From: Nissolia schottii
Lineage: Eukaryota; Streptophyta; Magnoliopsida; Fabales; Fabaceae
DNA length: 64,000 bases
Direction of reading: 5' to 3'
NCBI GenBank assembly: GCA_003254905.1
Contig: QANU01010637.1
Span: 83,919-147,918 of the forward strand
A program made the translations under genes and the position numbers. Positions 49,601 through 61,698 of this stretch are shown here, in pieces (position 1 is the stretch's first letter; each line of letters starts with the position of its first letter). Under the pieces are notes generated by a model. It did not search any database. It was given only the letters and a program-made list of their open reading frames with translations, and was not told where the DNA came from.

Positions 49601-52239
49601 TCAGAAATGTATTCATATTGGTTCGCATTTGTCTGGTGCATTATGTTTGTCTAATACGTGGAAGGCCAATGCATGTTTATTTCTGCTATAGTTGGTGTTG
49701 CTAGAAGCATGATATTTTCGATCCACTGATATGATGATGATATGAAATTGTAAGGGGGTTTGTGGATCATCAAACTGGGATTTGATGGTAGCAATTTTTG
49801 AGAGATTTTGTTTTTCTGGCAATTTGCCCATTTTATCATACATTTGTAGGATTGGATCTATTGGGATGGCTGTTGGTGGGACTTGAGCTACTTAGTGTGA
49901 AATTTTGCATCATTTTGTTCCACTGTTCTTAACCAATACGTATTTTAATTTTAATTTTTTTGGTAACTTGTTTTCAACTCAAATATGGGGTCTTTGTGAG
50001 TGATTGTTTAATTTGTCCATTTTGATTCTCATCATAACATTACTCATTAAACAAGAATCGGATGGTTACTATTCATTGAAGTGCAAAGCTTGTTGAGGTC
50101 TCGATAATCCTTGTATTGTAAGATTTAATAATGATTGATGGGACACATTAAAAGTTGCAATTGCACTTCCACTACATCAAGTGGGTAACTATTTTCTACC
50201 CATTATGTGGATTTTGTGTTCTGTTTTAGAAGTAACGTAGTTATTTGTTGGAAGCTAAAAACGTGTGATGTCCTACTAATATTGGTCATTGGCTAACGAG
50301 ACATCTAATTTTAAGAACATCGATCTTTGAATAGTTGTTTGGGGCTGCAAGAGTTACCAAAAAGGTGACTTTACTCAACAATTTAGTCGTGTAATGGTAA
50401 ACCTTTTATTTTTATTACAATTCCAAAAGTCGTGGCAGGTTCTTGTATTTACTTTGAACTGTATAGACTGTTCAATGCCAAATTAGAATCCATAAAATAT
50501 AGAATGTTTAGATTTCAATTTAATTTATGATTAAATATTATTTTACCCTTCATTTTAAAACTGATTTGATGAAGACGCCGATATAATAGAAAAGCTAAAA
50601 ATTCTTACTTTGGTCTAAACCTTGGTTATGTAATAATAAAATTAGTTTTGAGTAGGCGACAAATCACAAAACAAACATAAGTTTTGCAATCCAGAGGTCA
50701 CGTTTGGAGGTCTCACACAGACGTATCCAAACACTAAAATGTCTAAAGTCAAAAGTGATTTAAAAAGTAAATTTATTACTAAGTTACCTTTATTTAAATG
50801 CATATTGATAAAGAAAAAGGTAAGTATTAAAAAGTTGTTATTTTTTAGACTTTGATAAATTAAGAATATGCTTAAAAATTTAGCAAGAAATTTCACTTAG
50901 AATGATGAGAATGACATAATTTGGGACACAGTATTTTTTTCTCACCAGAACTGTTTTATTAAAAGAAAATGAAAAGCAACAAACGAATTTCATGTGTTTA
51001 ATGCATCATTTCCTAAAAAGCATTAACGAGATGGGAACACCAAAACACGATATATATACACACACACACACTTTCTGTCTACTTTTGTTATTTTTCAACC
51101 AAAAATTTGTCCAAAATTATTTGTGTAAATTAAAGAAACATTACAAGTAATTTTTTACAAGTTTGTTATTGTTGTCTCTCGTACTCCGAATAACACTTAA
51201 TTATTATCACATTACCTACTCAAGATTAATTTTTTCTAAACATTGTATTTTCTCTTAGGGTCATTAAATGATTTTTTTTATTAAAAATGACAACAAAAAA
51301 TGGAGAAAGAGTGTGTACATATAAAATTCAAAATTTATAATTATATTTGATGTTTTCATTAGGGTTAAGCTACCAGTTTTTAATATTTTTTTGATATACA
51401 AAATATTTTAAATATTTCTTGTGTAAATACTTCATAATTTCCTAAGCCACTAGAATTGACCTAGTGGTGAGGGATTTGGGTAAAATGCATGAAGCCCTAA
51501 ATTTAAACCTCATTGTAAGCAATTTAATGTAATTTACGTAGTACCCAAAAGAAACTATTTTCTAAGGAGCTATATCATTATAAATTATTTCATATTTAAA
51601 ATATATTTTTGCTCAAACACAACTTGACATGGCTATAATATATGGGAGCTATAATCTCATTTGGAATTTATGAGATTTCAGTACTCATTAATGGCTAGAA
51701 AAGGAGCCAAAGCACGATAAAACGCGCAGGAATCAGAGAAGACACTCGAAGATTTGTTAAGGAGTGCCTTTTGCTAAACCAGATAAAAGGGGCAGAGCGC
51801 CGAAGACTACACAGATCATATCAAACAGTACCAAAAATCATTTGAAGCCTCAGCATTGCTGATGTGTATGACCTTCAAAATTAAACTTCCATTTTCCCAA
51901 ATGATAAAGTAATGATTAAAGATATTGGACGCAACAAAGAAATTACAACCCAACCAAAACACCAACATTAAAAAGAAATATATATGATCAACACAAGATG
52001 CATATTCTAAAGAAACAAATATTCCAAGTGGTATAATGTAGAAATGATCACAAGTTTTCTGCAAGATACTGCTTCAACAATTCAGGAACCATAGTCTAAA
52101 AATGCTTCTAAGAAATTGAAAGACAAATTCTTATGTGTTAAGGAAATAGATTACTAAAATTTCATCATACTACAATTCTAAATTCTCAGAATCCTGTGAG
52201 CAAGAAGTGGTGACCACCTCATCAGTGACCTTCGGCTTC
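49601..52239. other. Region between the 3' ends of CCT7 and ECR
   Basis: CCT7 and ECR are convergent, so both 3' UTRs lie here. The rest is AT-rich, with a CA/TA microsatellite near 51052-51071 and one SINE-like copy (51441-51550). No gene is seen. Confidence 0.5.
51441..51550 (+). repeat. SINE-like repeat, family A, copy 2
   Basis: GCCACTAGAATTGACCTAGT and GGTGAGGGATTTGGGT form an A-box-like start; AAATTTAAACCTCATTG follows, and the copy ends in AATTTAATGTAATTTACG. It aligns with the minus strand of 4398-4490. Confidence 0.45.
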
Positions 52240-54768
52240 TTACAGGAATGGGGGCAATATTATCCATCGGCGAGGATACTTGGGCCGCCCTTCCTTTCCA
52301 TCAAATAACTGCAAATACATCAACCATGCAACAGTCATCATTAAAATGTAAATTCAGTTTGTGAAATAAGCAAATAATATTTGCTTCAATTTATAGCATT
52401 TCATTTTATGCACCCTATACATATAACAAATTTATCCAAATAACACGAACCAAATCGATATGACTCAGCATAGTCAAGCACAAGCATCACTCTTATAAGC
52501 AGCATTTTTCAATCCACAAGTTTAATGTAGCAGGCAACGAAGTATCATATGGGGTCAAATAATCAAGTTAGCTACAAAGTTTTCCAAATTCTCTGTTTAA
52601 AATTTGACAGTTCAGCCAAAACAACACTTAAAATGTTCATATACTTCTATGAAGTAGGTTTATAGAATCCTTTACTAGAAAGTTTCCAGGCGCACCACAT
52701 GCATTTTGCTCTTGGCGTCTTACAATAATATTTTATATTTAGAAATAAAAAGATCGTAAACTGAATTAGTAAACTGTGGAATAGAAGGAAAGGAAACGTA
52801 CCTTCTTCAAGCGCCTGTGCTTTGCAAAAGCCCAATTGGACATGATGAGAGCAGCAACTACAAGGAAAATGTAACCTGCAACAGTTTGTGTTGCAATGTT
52901 GAAGCCCAGCCACTGATAGATCTCTGTCGTATAATTTGCGCAGGTCACAATGTTGAAGAGAAAGCCGCGTGGGATTTGGTACCCGCCGTCCCCTTCAGGT
53001 TTGCGAAGGTTCCGGAGTATGATGTGGCAATAGAAATTCGAAACTTGACAGAGTATCCCAAACCCAAACCCGATCTTCATTTGGAGGTCGCTTACCGGGG
53101 TATATAGTGGGTGGTTCACATAGTAAGCAATATAACAGCCAAAGGTCCAGTAATATGCACAGTTGCGAAACACATTGGAAATGGGTGAGGTTGCATGGCT
53201 GAAGCGATGCACGAAAAATGTTTCGAGAATTCGTTTGGCATAATGGAAGCACCAATAGTACAAGGCATAAGTCTGCACAGGGCGGATGACTCGTTCACCT
53301 TTGTACCCGAAATACTGGTAGACATTGATATAGTAGAAGAGTGGATATAGAACCAAAGGTCCCAAATACTCAAAGAAAAAGAGTGTCCGGTAAGAAACTT
53401 GTGGGCCTAAGTCCTTGAATACTACAGTCAAGGTTCTTGAATTTCCATCTGTGTAGTCTTTCAGACTCTTCTTGTAATTAAGGACAACAGGCCTTTCCTT
53501 AGATCCTGGTTGGACAGGAAGTGTCAAGCGCTGCCTTGACAGGTCCTTCTTGGCTGTTGAAGTGAAACATACAAATCAATTTTAATGATCTATAAAATTC
53601 AATGCTACCTAGACATAGACTTACAGACAAGCATTTTATCGTTCCAAGTGCAATGGATTGAATTAATGTTATCTATCACCAATAGTTCTTTTAGTTCACC
53701 TCCCAATAAGAATCAGGTTAACTTCCATAAGCTGTAATTTTACATTCTAAGGGCTTCTTTGCAATTTCATTCCTGTTTTCATTTCCTGTTTTCCTGTTTT
53801 TAGGATTTTGTGAATGAAATACTGAAAACAAGAAAAAGAATATTATTGTTTTCACTATTTCTTTCACAAAATCCGGAAAACGGGAAACATAGGGAATGGA
53901 AATAAGAAATGAAACCACAAACCAAGCAGACCCTAAATTTTAAGTTAAATAACCTAGAGAACTAGATTTACGTAAGAAACTATTGAAAACAGCTTTCTGG
54001 TCTAATAATGGAAGTAAAACTTTCTAGTTACCAAAGGTTCAATGGAACTTCAACAACTGAATCTATTTGAGCAGTTTACAAAATGAAAGAACAACCCAGC
54101 AACTTACTCAGTTATCATGCTGCTATATAGTCATTAAAAATAACAAATATCTTATCAAACACTAGATAGTAAGAATAGCATATTTGAATAAACTTGAGGC
54201 CATAATGGAGAAGATGATCAATTATCACCACACAGTATATAGTAATCTACTAGACATTTCTTTAAATCTAGCCATCGCATAAACAACTATAACCATACGT
54301 AGAAATATCTCAGCACCATCTTGGATTAAGCCTGATAATAATGGGACTTTGAATCACTTTACTTCTCTAAGATGTTACTAGAAAAATTAATTTTACACAT
54401 AAGAATAGTAGAGAAAAAGAAAACGCTGACTTACTTCGCCTATGAATTTCACGTTGAAGATCTGCTACAGTAGCCTGTGTCAAAGAAACAATGGGGTAAA
54501 CCATAAATTATTACTCTTGAAAACAAAGCTCCTGGTTAAAAACCTACACAAAAGGGGGAAAGAAGTTTTGGATTATATAAACAAAATCCAACTTGGGGAA
54601 TTCAAACTGAGAAATCAAAACTCCCATTTCAATAACAACATTACATTACAAATTTTGACACAAAAAAAGAGTAAGAAATTGAGAAAAAAGGAGACATACA
54701 GAATCACTGAGCTCAATGCCACCTTTAACTATTTCTCGTCCACTCCGAGTAACCAAAGTGACCTTCAT
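52240..54768 (-). CDS. ECR: Very-long-chain enoyl-CoA reductase (ECR/CER10)
   Basis: ECR is the last enzyme of the ER fatty-acid elongase: it reduces trans-2-enoyl-CoA with NADPH, feeding cuticular wax, sphingolipids and storage lipids. Coding exons on the minus strand: 54768-54700, 54474-54435, 53553-52802, 52308-52240. They total 310 codons with TAA, 309 aa, the family length. The N-terminus ([20 protein letters not shown]) is the ubiquitin-like region. Membrane segments and the steroid 5-alpha-reductase-type domain follow: [34 protein letters not shown] (the conserved Lys-Arg/His region), [20 protein letters not shown], and [12 protein letters not shown]. The C-terminus [11 protein letters not shown] matches the family end. 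Intron 2 hosts a Tourist-type MITE. A 5'-UTR intron precedes the start. Confidence 0.96.
53751..53933. mobile_element. Tourist-like (PIF/Harbinger) MITE in ECR intron 2
   Basis: 183 bp with terminal inverted repeats GGGCTTCTTTGCAATTTCATT-like (left) and, reverse-complemented, GGGTCTGCTTGGTTTG (right). It is flanked by TAA on both sides (53748-53750 and 53934-53936), the 3-bp target preferred by PIF/Harbinger elements. No coding capacity. Confidence 0.8.
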
Positions 54769-54777
54769 CCTTAAAAC

Positions 54778-55110
54778 CTAGACAGACCCATTTCACCAAG
54801 CAGTGTCAGCAACAAAATTGAAGGATTATATGCAAGATCCAATAAAAAAACGAGATTCACACCAGACTCCATGGATATAAATATCAGCAGCCAAGAATAC
54901 AATTATGATTTTCAAGTAAAAGCTATCGAATTTCCCAATCATATTAAACTGTGGCGAAATAAATCAAAATCTCCGAAGCAGGAAATGGAACAAGTTCCAA
55001 GCTTTTTTATTTTCAGAAAATAATTAGTGGGGTTGAAGAAAAATAGCAAAAAGATTCAAACTTCAACGAAGAGAAACTGATTCGATTATTACAAAGGAGA
55101 AGAGACTTAC
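54778..55110 (-). other. Predicted 5'-UTR intron of ECR
   Basis: On the minus strand, ATCCAG is followed by the strong donor GTAAGTCTC (55110 downward), and GTCTAG gives an acceptor ending at 54778, nine bases before the ATG. Transcript evidence would be needed to confirm it. The start of the gene lies in or beyond the gap at 55138-55489. Confidence 0.55.
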
Positions 55111-55137
55111 CTGGATTTTTTTTTGGGGGGGGGGGGG

Positions 55138-55489
55138 NNNNNNNNNNNNNNNNNNNNNNNNNNNNNNNNNNNNNNNNNNNNNNNNNNNNNNNNNNNNNNN
55201 NNNNNNNNNNNNNNNNNNNNNNNNNNNNNNNNNNNNNNNNNNNNNNNNNNNNNNNNNNNNNNNNNNNNNNNNNNNNNNNNNNNNNNNNNNNNNNNNNNNN
55301 NNNNNNNNNNNNNNNNNNNNNNNNNNNNNNNNNNNNNNNNNNNNNNNNNNNNNNNNNNNNNNNNNNNNNNNNNNNNNNNNNNNNNNNNNNNNNNNNNNNN
55401 NNNNNNNNNNNNNNNNNNNNNNNNNNNNNNNNNNNNNNNNNNNNNNNNNNNNNNNNNNNNNNNNNNNNNNNNNNNNNNNNNNNNNNNNN
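55138..55489. other. Assembly gap (352 N) in the ECR promoter/5' leader
   Basis: The gap follows a run of G (plus strand) just upstream of ECR. It hides the ECR transcription start and core promoter. Confidence 0.99.
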
Positions 55490-55787
55490 TTTTTTTAGTA
55501 GTATATGTCTTTTGTAGTTTAATTAATATTCTTTATAAAAGATTATGTTACTCTTGTAATAATATGATTTATTTTAAAATATATATTATAAAACATCTCT
55601 TTAATTTAGTGTTATATATAAAATTTTATGACTTTACTATGTGTTAATATGCAAATATTAATATGTTATTTAAATATCATGTCAACCTAATTTGACCTAG
55701 TCGTTAGTTGAGTCATTATAGAGTAGAGTCTAAATTCAACGAAATAACCTAGTCATAAAATAAGGCTAAATATGTGTTTGTTCAACC

Positions 55788-56088
55788 TAGGGCTATCAAA
55801 CGGGTCAGCCCAACCTGTTTAGGTTGGGTCTAAACAAGTTTTTACTATTTGCGGATCTCATTTTATACGTTTAGTTTGTCTATTTAATATAGGTAAATGG
55901 GTTAATTTGCGTGTCATACCTATTTTAACACTAAACAAACTAATTTAGCCTGTGGGTTAAACGGGTTAGGCTAAACGGATTTTTTTTATTCGCGAGTTAA
56001 ATTTTATACGTTTGGTTCGTTCATTATTTAATTGAGTAAACGGGTCGAGTTGGTGGATCGGACTCATTTTATCATTTTAACAACCCTA
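55788..56088. mobile_element. hAT-like MITE
   Basis: The ends TAGGGCTATCAAA and, in reverse complement, TAGGGTTGTTAAA are inverted repeats of the type seen in plant hAT MITEs. Internally, A(C/A)GGGTTAGG/GGGTCAGCC-like blocks and TTTTATACGTTT-GTTTGT recur. The flanking 8-mers match only partly, so the target duplication has decayed. Confidence 0.45.
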
Positions 56089-58730
56089 ATTCATCATGAC
56101 CAACCTCGACTCATGAACGTTCCTAACGAGAGACAAGAAATGCTATTTAACAGATTTAAATTATCTAAGATAATATTAATAAAATGAGAGAGATGAACTG
56201 CTAAATTATTCAGTAAAATTCACCAACAATGTAATTTATTAATTTATGGGTATACATTCCATTATTTTTTATACTTAAATAAATGTCACTTTTATTGCAA
56301 TTTAACATCCCCCAATTCTTTACAGCCGATACGACATTTGATGGATAAGGGAAAGCTCAAATTAGTTATAAGAAATATGTAGAACATTAAATTACTTTTA
56401 AAGATTTTTTATATTAATTTGATAATTTATGATATAAAACATTTATCAATTTTAGGATTAAATTGATATATATATATTATATTAATATTAGAAGACTTGA
56501 TTGATATTAGTTCAAATATTGGGACATAAAATTGATGTTCAAAATCTTAGTATTACATATATTTTGAGTGAACTAATTTAAGTGTTTGGTATTTATTTAT
56601 GAGGGGTCAAATCAAATTAGGGTGTTGCATGAGCAATAGGCCATGGCCAATGTGAGGCGCCAAACTAGTTGGAAAATTAATTGGTAATGAATGCAGTTAT
56701 TAGCAGCTAACTTGTAACTACTACCCACCTTGTACCACTCTCTCTGTTTCAAAGTTGGACTTGATTATTGACGTTGGGCTTTTCTGCCTTGTAACATGCC
56801 TTATTGCAAATGCCTAATCGTAAGGCTCAATTTTGGAAGCGACCATGCCACTTTTGACTTGAGGCTAGTAATTGCTGGCTCATACCTGAGTCTAGAATTG
56901 ATTAATATCATGCATGCTTCTTTTGAGCACGATGAAAACAACTACGACATAATGAGAAGAAAAGCAGACAAAAAAAATTAAAAATAAAAATAAATCGCAG
57001 TTACAAAAACTGAATGCTCAAAAAGTTCAATTTGGCTTGGGAGTTTCTTAGCATAAGATTGTACTGTAATATGAACCCGTGCGATGTGCGACGTGTTTAA
57101 ATATAGTTGATATAAAATTTTGTATCAATCAAAAAATATAAAATTCTATATTACGTGCGACCAAAACTATAGGTTCATTTTAAAATAAATAAATAGTTAT
57201 ATTAAAAATGATATTATAACAGAGTAAGATTGAATGTAAAATGACAACATTTGAGATTTTGTTAGGATTAGTAAACATAACTAATTTTCATTTATTAAAG
57301 TTATTATCCATCCTTTAACCTTTTAAAAGGTTAAGACTGTTCATAAAAAGAGTTGTAACATGAATATACAGGAGCTATGTTCTCATCTTGTAATACCATC
57401 TCAACAGTATACATCTCATTAGATCTGATCATAGATAAGATGAATTTATTTTGTGTCAGTTGGAGTTATGAAACTTTATTTGCAAAACACTACACAATTT
57501 GAATATAAAGTATGTTAATTTAATAAAAAAATATGCCTTAAAAAATTAAGATATAATTATTGGCTATTAAAATAATATTAACTCAAAACAATTAAATTAT
57601 TGAGGGACTACATTATATAATACTAATAGTTTTTTTATGTTGTCTTTAATCATTTATATTTTCTTTAGTTATAAAATTAAAAGATATGATTACAATTTTA
57701 TAGTGTAATAAAAGATAAATAACTAATATTTATAAAAAATAATAATGAAGTACTATTTCATTTTTGAGAGTTATGGTTTTTGATTTAAGATTATTTTTCA
57801 ATAAATGTTTACAAAATATATCAATCAATATTGTTACTTTTCTATCTCAAACACCTTACACTTGCGGTCTTTAAATATCTAAATATAAATTGATTTTTAC
57901 ATCATTGATTATATAAAGAATTGATTATTCAAATAAGTTTAATTTTAAAACTATTTCAAAACACATTAAAGACTAGTTACCCAACACACATGCAAAATTA
58001 TAATGATACAATTTTTAGCGTTTGTATCAAAGTTGTTCCTTAAAAAAAAATTACTTCAGTTTATGCATCTTTAGAATTTTATTTTTGTTGTAGTACCTTG
58101 AGAGTTTGTAGAGGATCATGTTGGCTTACACATTAGAGTTCATTAGTTTTAGTTATAAGGATAATGATTACAATTTGTTAAAATTTAAATTTATTTATTA
58201 GAATTTAAATTTTTTTGTTTTATTTTTTAAAAGTTTAAATTTATTTTTATTTTATTCTTATTTAAGTAAGTTATTTTATAATCGATTTATCTACTTAAAT
58301 ATTTTTGATCTAACTCACACTTGAATTCAATTAACAGACATACTATTAAATAATTCCTAACATGCACTTAACATGAACATGTAACAGAAGTTTATTAACC
58401 ATACGTATGCTTATTAGATCCTCTAAAGGATGACATCATTGCATCAACACAATCTCACAAATGGTATCTTATAAATTCAAACTCGTTATTTCTAAAACAA
58501 CTTCTGAGAGTGAACTTTGCTCGATCCAAATCTGTAACATTGAGACGGTGATTTCTCACCTATATCAGAGAGTAAGTCTTCCATAATATTTAATTTATCA
58601 ATATTTTATAATATTTATAATTAAATTCATCAATTTTTATTATCAGCCGCAAACAGTCTTATTCTAATATTATTGCACATGTCGCACGTACTCTAACTGT
58701 TTGACAAAATGACACTTTCAACTGTTTGTG
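56089..58730. other. Gene-free region, including a segment related to 63480-63725
   Basis: 56636-56800 resembles 63480-63725 in the same orientation (CAAACTAGTTGGA-AAT-ATTGGTAATG, CTAACTTGTA-CTACTACC, TTGATTATTGACGTTG/TTGATTATGGATATTG). The remainder is very AT-rich with no gene. Confidence 0.45.
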
Positions 58731-59938
58731 TTAGCACCACACACACACCCCATTATCTTCCACCAACATCTTTGCATTGAATCTTTGCTCTGCTGCTAGT
58801 GGCAACCCAATGATGGGAACCCCATGGCTGAGGCTCTCGAACAGAGAGTTCCACCCACAATGGCTTAGAAATGCTCCTGTTGATCTGTGGGACAGGATCT
58901 CCAATTGGGGTCCCCATTTGTGCACCAACAAACCCCTTTTGGTATCCCTCGTTCTCTTTTCAAACCCTTTTGGCAACCATTCATGTCAAAACCAAGGGGT
59001 GGCCTTATGGCCCAAATAAAGAGTTTTCCACTTTGTTCCAACCCCTCAGCCAATGCCATCATCTGGGAAGCACCGATTGTGTTCTGTGATCCAAAAGAGA
59101 TGTAAAGAACAGAACTTTGATCCTTCAAGTTGAGCCACTCAATGCATGCTTCAAGATCTATGCCAGTTTCTTTCCCTGCATGTTGTTTTGAGGAACCCTT
59201 GAGTGCAACAGGTTGCAGAAGAGGACCAACACTCCAAATTAGACAGGAAGCTGAAGATGTTCCCTCAGAAGTTGCAAGCCCAAAGGCTCTACCTCCTCAA
59301 TAGTGTTGCGAATCCACCCACCAGACTTCATGGAAAGTGAAATTTGGGGAACAAAGAATATTGACCAATCATCACTGCCATCAGCATGTTTTATATCTGA
59401 ATTCAACTGATTGCGGTGGAATCTGTAGTTTTGAGGGAACCCCGAAGCCCAAAACTCATCTGAATCTGTTTTCCTATGTGGGAGATGTGACCACATAGAG
59501 ATAATAGCCAAGGTACCATAGGCACCACAAGTGAAGATTATGTTCTTAGTGCACAACTCTTGGCAACTTTGGTAACCCAACCAAAGAACAAATCAGATCT
59601 TGTTGTGCTATCTGTGATATCAAGGAGCGAAGAGGGTCCTCAAGGCTTGTTGATGCATGGAACAATTTGACTATGCTTTCGAAGGGAAGCTTCTCTGAGT
59701 TCTCTAGGTCTGGTGGTAGACCGTGTTGGCCACAGTTGAAGGGTAACTCAGCAAGGTTGATATCACCGTCAGTGGAGGAAATGGCATATTTGAGGTATTG
59801 GATGTTGAGGTGAGTGATGGCTATGGTGATGGTGAGGCTTGTTCTTTGTTGGAGTTTCCTTGCTAGTGCCAAGAATGGGATGAGATGGCCATGTGCCATG
59901 AATGGTGCCATCACTATGTGCCCTTCCGTCGTTGCCAT
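58731..59938 (-). pseudogene. UDP-glycosyltransferase pseudogene (UGT92-like)
   Basis: Family 1 glycosyltransferases move sugar from UDP-sugars to small molecules. The start is intact at 59938: MATTEGHIVMAPFMAHGHLI, then FLALARKLQQRTSLTITIAI. The frame changes several times: near 59590 and again near 59550 (before TCGAYGTLAII), near 59240 (before SVGPLLQPVALKGSS), and near 58950-58976 (before RGLLVHKWGPQLEIL). The PSPG donor-binding box is present (WGPQLEILSHRSTGAFLSHC, WNSLFESLSHGVPIIGLPLA, EQ). The reading stops just after LVEDNGVCV at 58731, so the last 60-100 residues of a normal UGT are missing. At least four frameshifts plus the truncation mean a pseudogene. No intron is evident. UGT92 placement is from memory. 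Confidence 0.88.
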
Positions 59939-61082
59939 TGAAGTTAACTATGCTGCGTCTTTGGTGCAAGGGACTATTCTTTCTTATAAAAGGAATGTTC
60001 AGAAAGGGGAAGCAGCAATGTCTCCTAGTAGTACATGGGTGTTCTGGCAGTAGAAGAAACATATGATTTACCCTAATCGGTGCTTATTAAATATGTTCTT
60101 TTATGAGAATTTAGGTACTCATATAATCACAATTATTTTGGACAATCTTTAAATAATTACATTTACAAAAATGTGGAACTCATCATAATGGAGCCTATCA
60201 TAGCTCTCATACCTTTATGAGTGTGATTGTTCAAAAGTTATTCAAAATGATTGTCTCATAATTGAATCAGAGCAAGAGGTTATACCTTTGATTTTTTAAG
60301 ATTTTGTTTCTGAGTTAGGTTTGGAATGGAAATGAAAGGAAATGAAGAATCTGAGAGGTATCTTTTTGTTTGGGTGTTTTCATTTAAGTAGGAGTAGTGT
60401 TTAACAATTTTTTAAAACTCTTTAAAATGAATGAATGAAATGTGAGTCAAACAAAATATTTCATAAAAAATAATTTCACATAACAATATTTTTCTCCTTG
60501 ATGTTTATTTTATTTTTCTGTGAACTTTCAACGGCACCTGTATGGTGTAGTCATATCTTGCTATGAAGAAAATTCAAAGAATAAAATCTTAAGGAACGTA
60601 AGGTTAATGCAGCATAAGTGACTCCTGTTCCCTTTATTTTTTTACTGAAAGCTTTAGTAGGTTCCAACAAGGTTCATCTCACAAAAGAGTTATGACATGT
60701 CCTAACCACTCACTAAAATAATTCTTACATTGAAAATAAAAAATCAAGCTCACATCCTTTTAGAATACGAGCTTATTCTTTATTAATTGTGTCAACCATC
60801 TTTTTAATTTTTCACGAACCAAATCAGAACCGAATTGGATCCCGTTTTAAATGGAGGAAACAGCCTCAAGGAATTAAATTTTACAGGCTGTATGTAAGAT
60901 ATGCACTTTCAAACCAAAATAAATGACTTGCCATAGATATGGGTCCATTAATTTCACCATGAGCTGGATCTGAAACTTAACGAGGAAGATGACAATTATG
61001 ACCCCTGGTACAGGAGTAGTTCGCAGTGGACCTAGGGGGTGATGGATACATCTATGCTATTATTCTGGTAGAATTTGGCTGA
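59939..61082. other. Region upstream of the UGT pseudogene
   Basis: No gene is seen. 60105-60270 has partly inverted halves (ATTTTGGACAATC / GATTGTTCAAAA) and may be a decayed MITE. Confidence 0.35.
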
Positions 61083-61698
61083 TTAGTGTAGGTACTAACT
61101 ATTAGCAATACTCAGCTCTCATTAAATAATAATGGTGAGATTTGTTTGAGAGATAAGGCAACAAATCATAGTTGCGCGGATAAGGATGAGAATTCCAATA
61201 ATTATGCCGCTATTAATGGAGAGCTGATTAAAGACAGCAAATCAATGCAATAATCAACCAGATTCTTGTAAAACAAGGAATATTGTAATTACCTATGTTT
61301 AGGGATTTGTCAATCATAATTTCAGCAGAGCCATTGACAAATCCCTAAACATAGGTAATTACAATATTCCTTATTTTACTAGGCTAAGAATTTGGTTGAT
61401 TATTGCATTGATTTGCTGTCTTCAATCAGCTCTCTATTAATAGTGGCATGATTATTGGAATTCTCATCATTATCAGTGCAACTATGATTTGTTGCCTTAT
61501 CTCTCCAACAAATCCCACCATTGCTATTTAATGAAGGCTGAGTATTGATTTGCTGTCTTCAATCAGCTCTCCATTAATAGTGGCATGATTATTGGAATTC
61601 TCATCCTTATCAGTGCAACTGTGATTTGTTGCCTTATCTCTCCAATAAATCCCACCATTGATATTTAATGAGGGCTGAGAATTGCTAATACTAACTCT
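61083..61698. repeat. Long inverted repeat carrying three copies of a coding-like fragment
   Basis: The left arm (about 61083-61313) and right arm (61334-about 61543) are inverted copies separated by a 20-nt loop (61314-61333). The innermost 50 bp or so are perfectly complementary. The outer part of the right arm is tandemly duplicated (137-bp units 61407-61543 and 61544-61680). Each of the three copies keeps one open frame with the same order of residues: SLN-NGGI-WRDKATNHSC, then DENSNNHATINGELIEDSKS. The left-arm and inner right-arm copies end in MQ-stop. Differences between copies are mostly conservative. The protein family is not recognised. Transcription through it would give a long hairpin RNA. 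Confidence 0.8.

Noticed and set aside
51052..51075. TATATACACACACAC tract as a regulatory site
   Set aside because: A plain microsatellite far from any start site.
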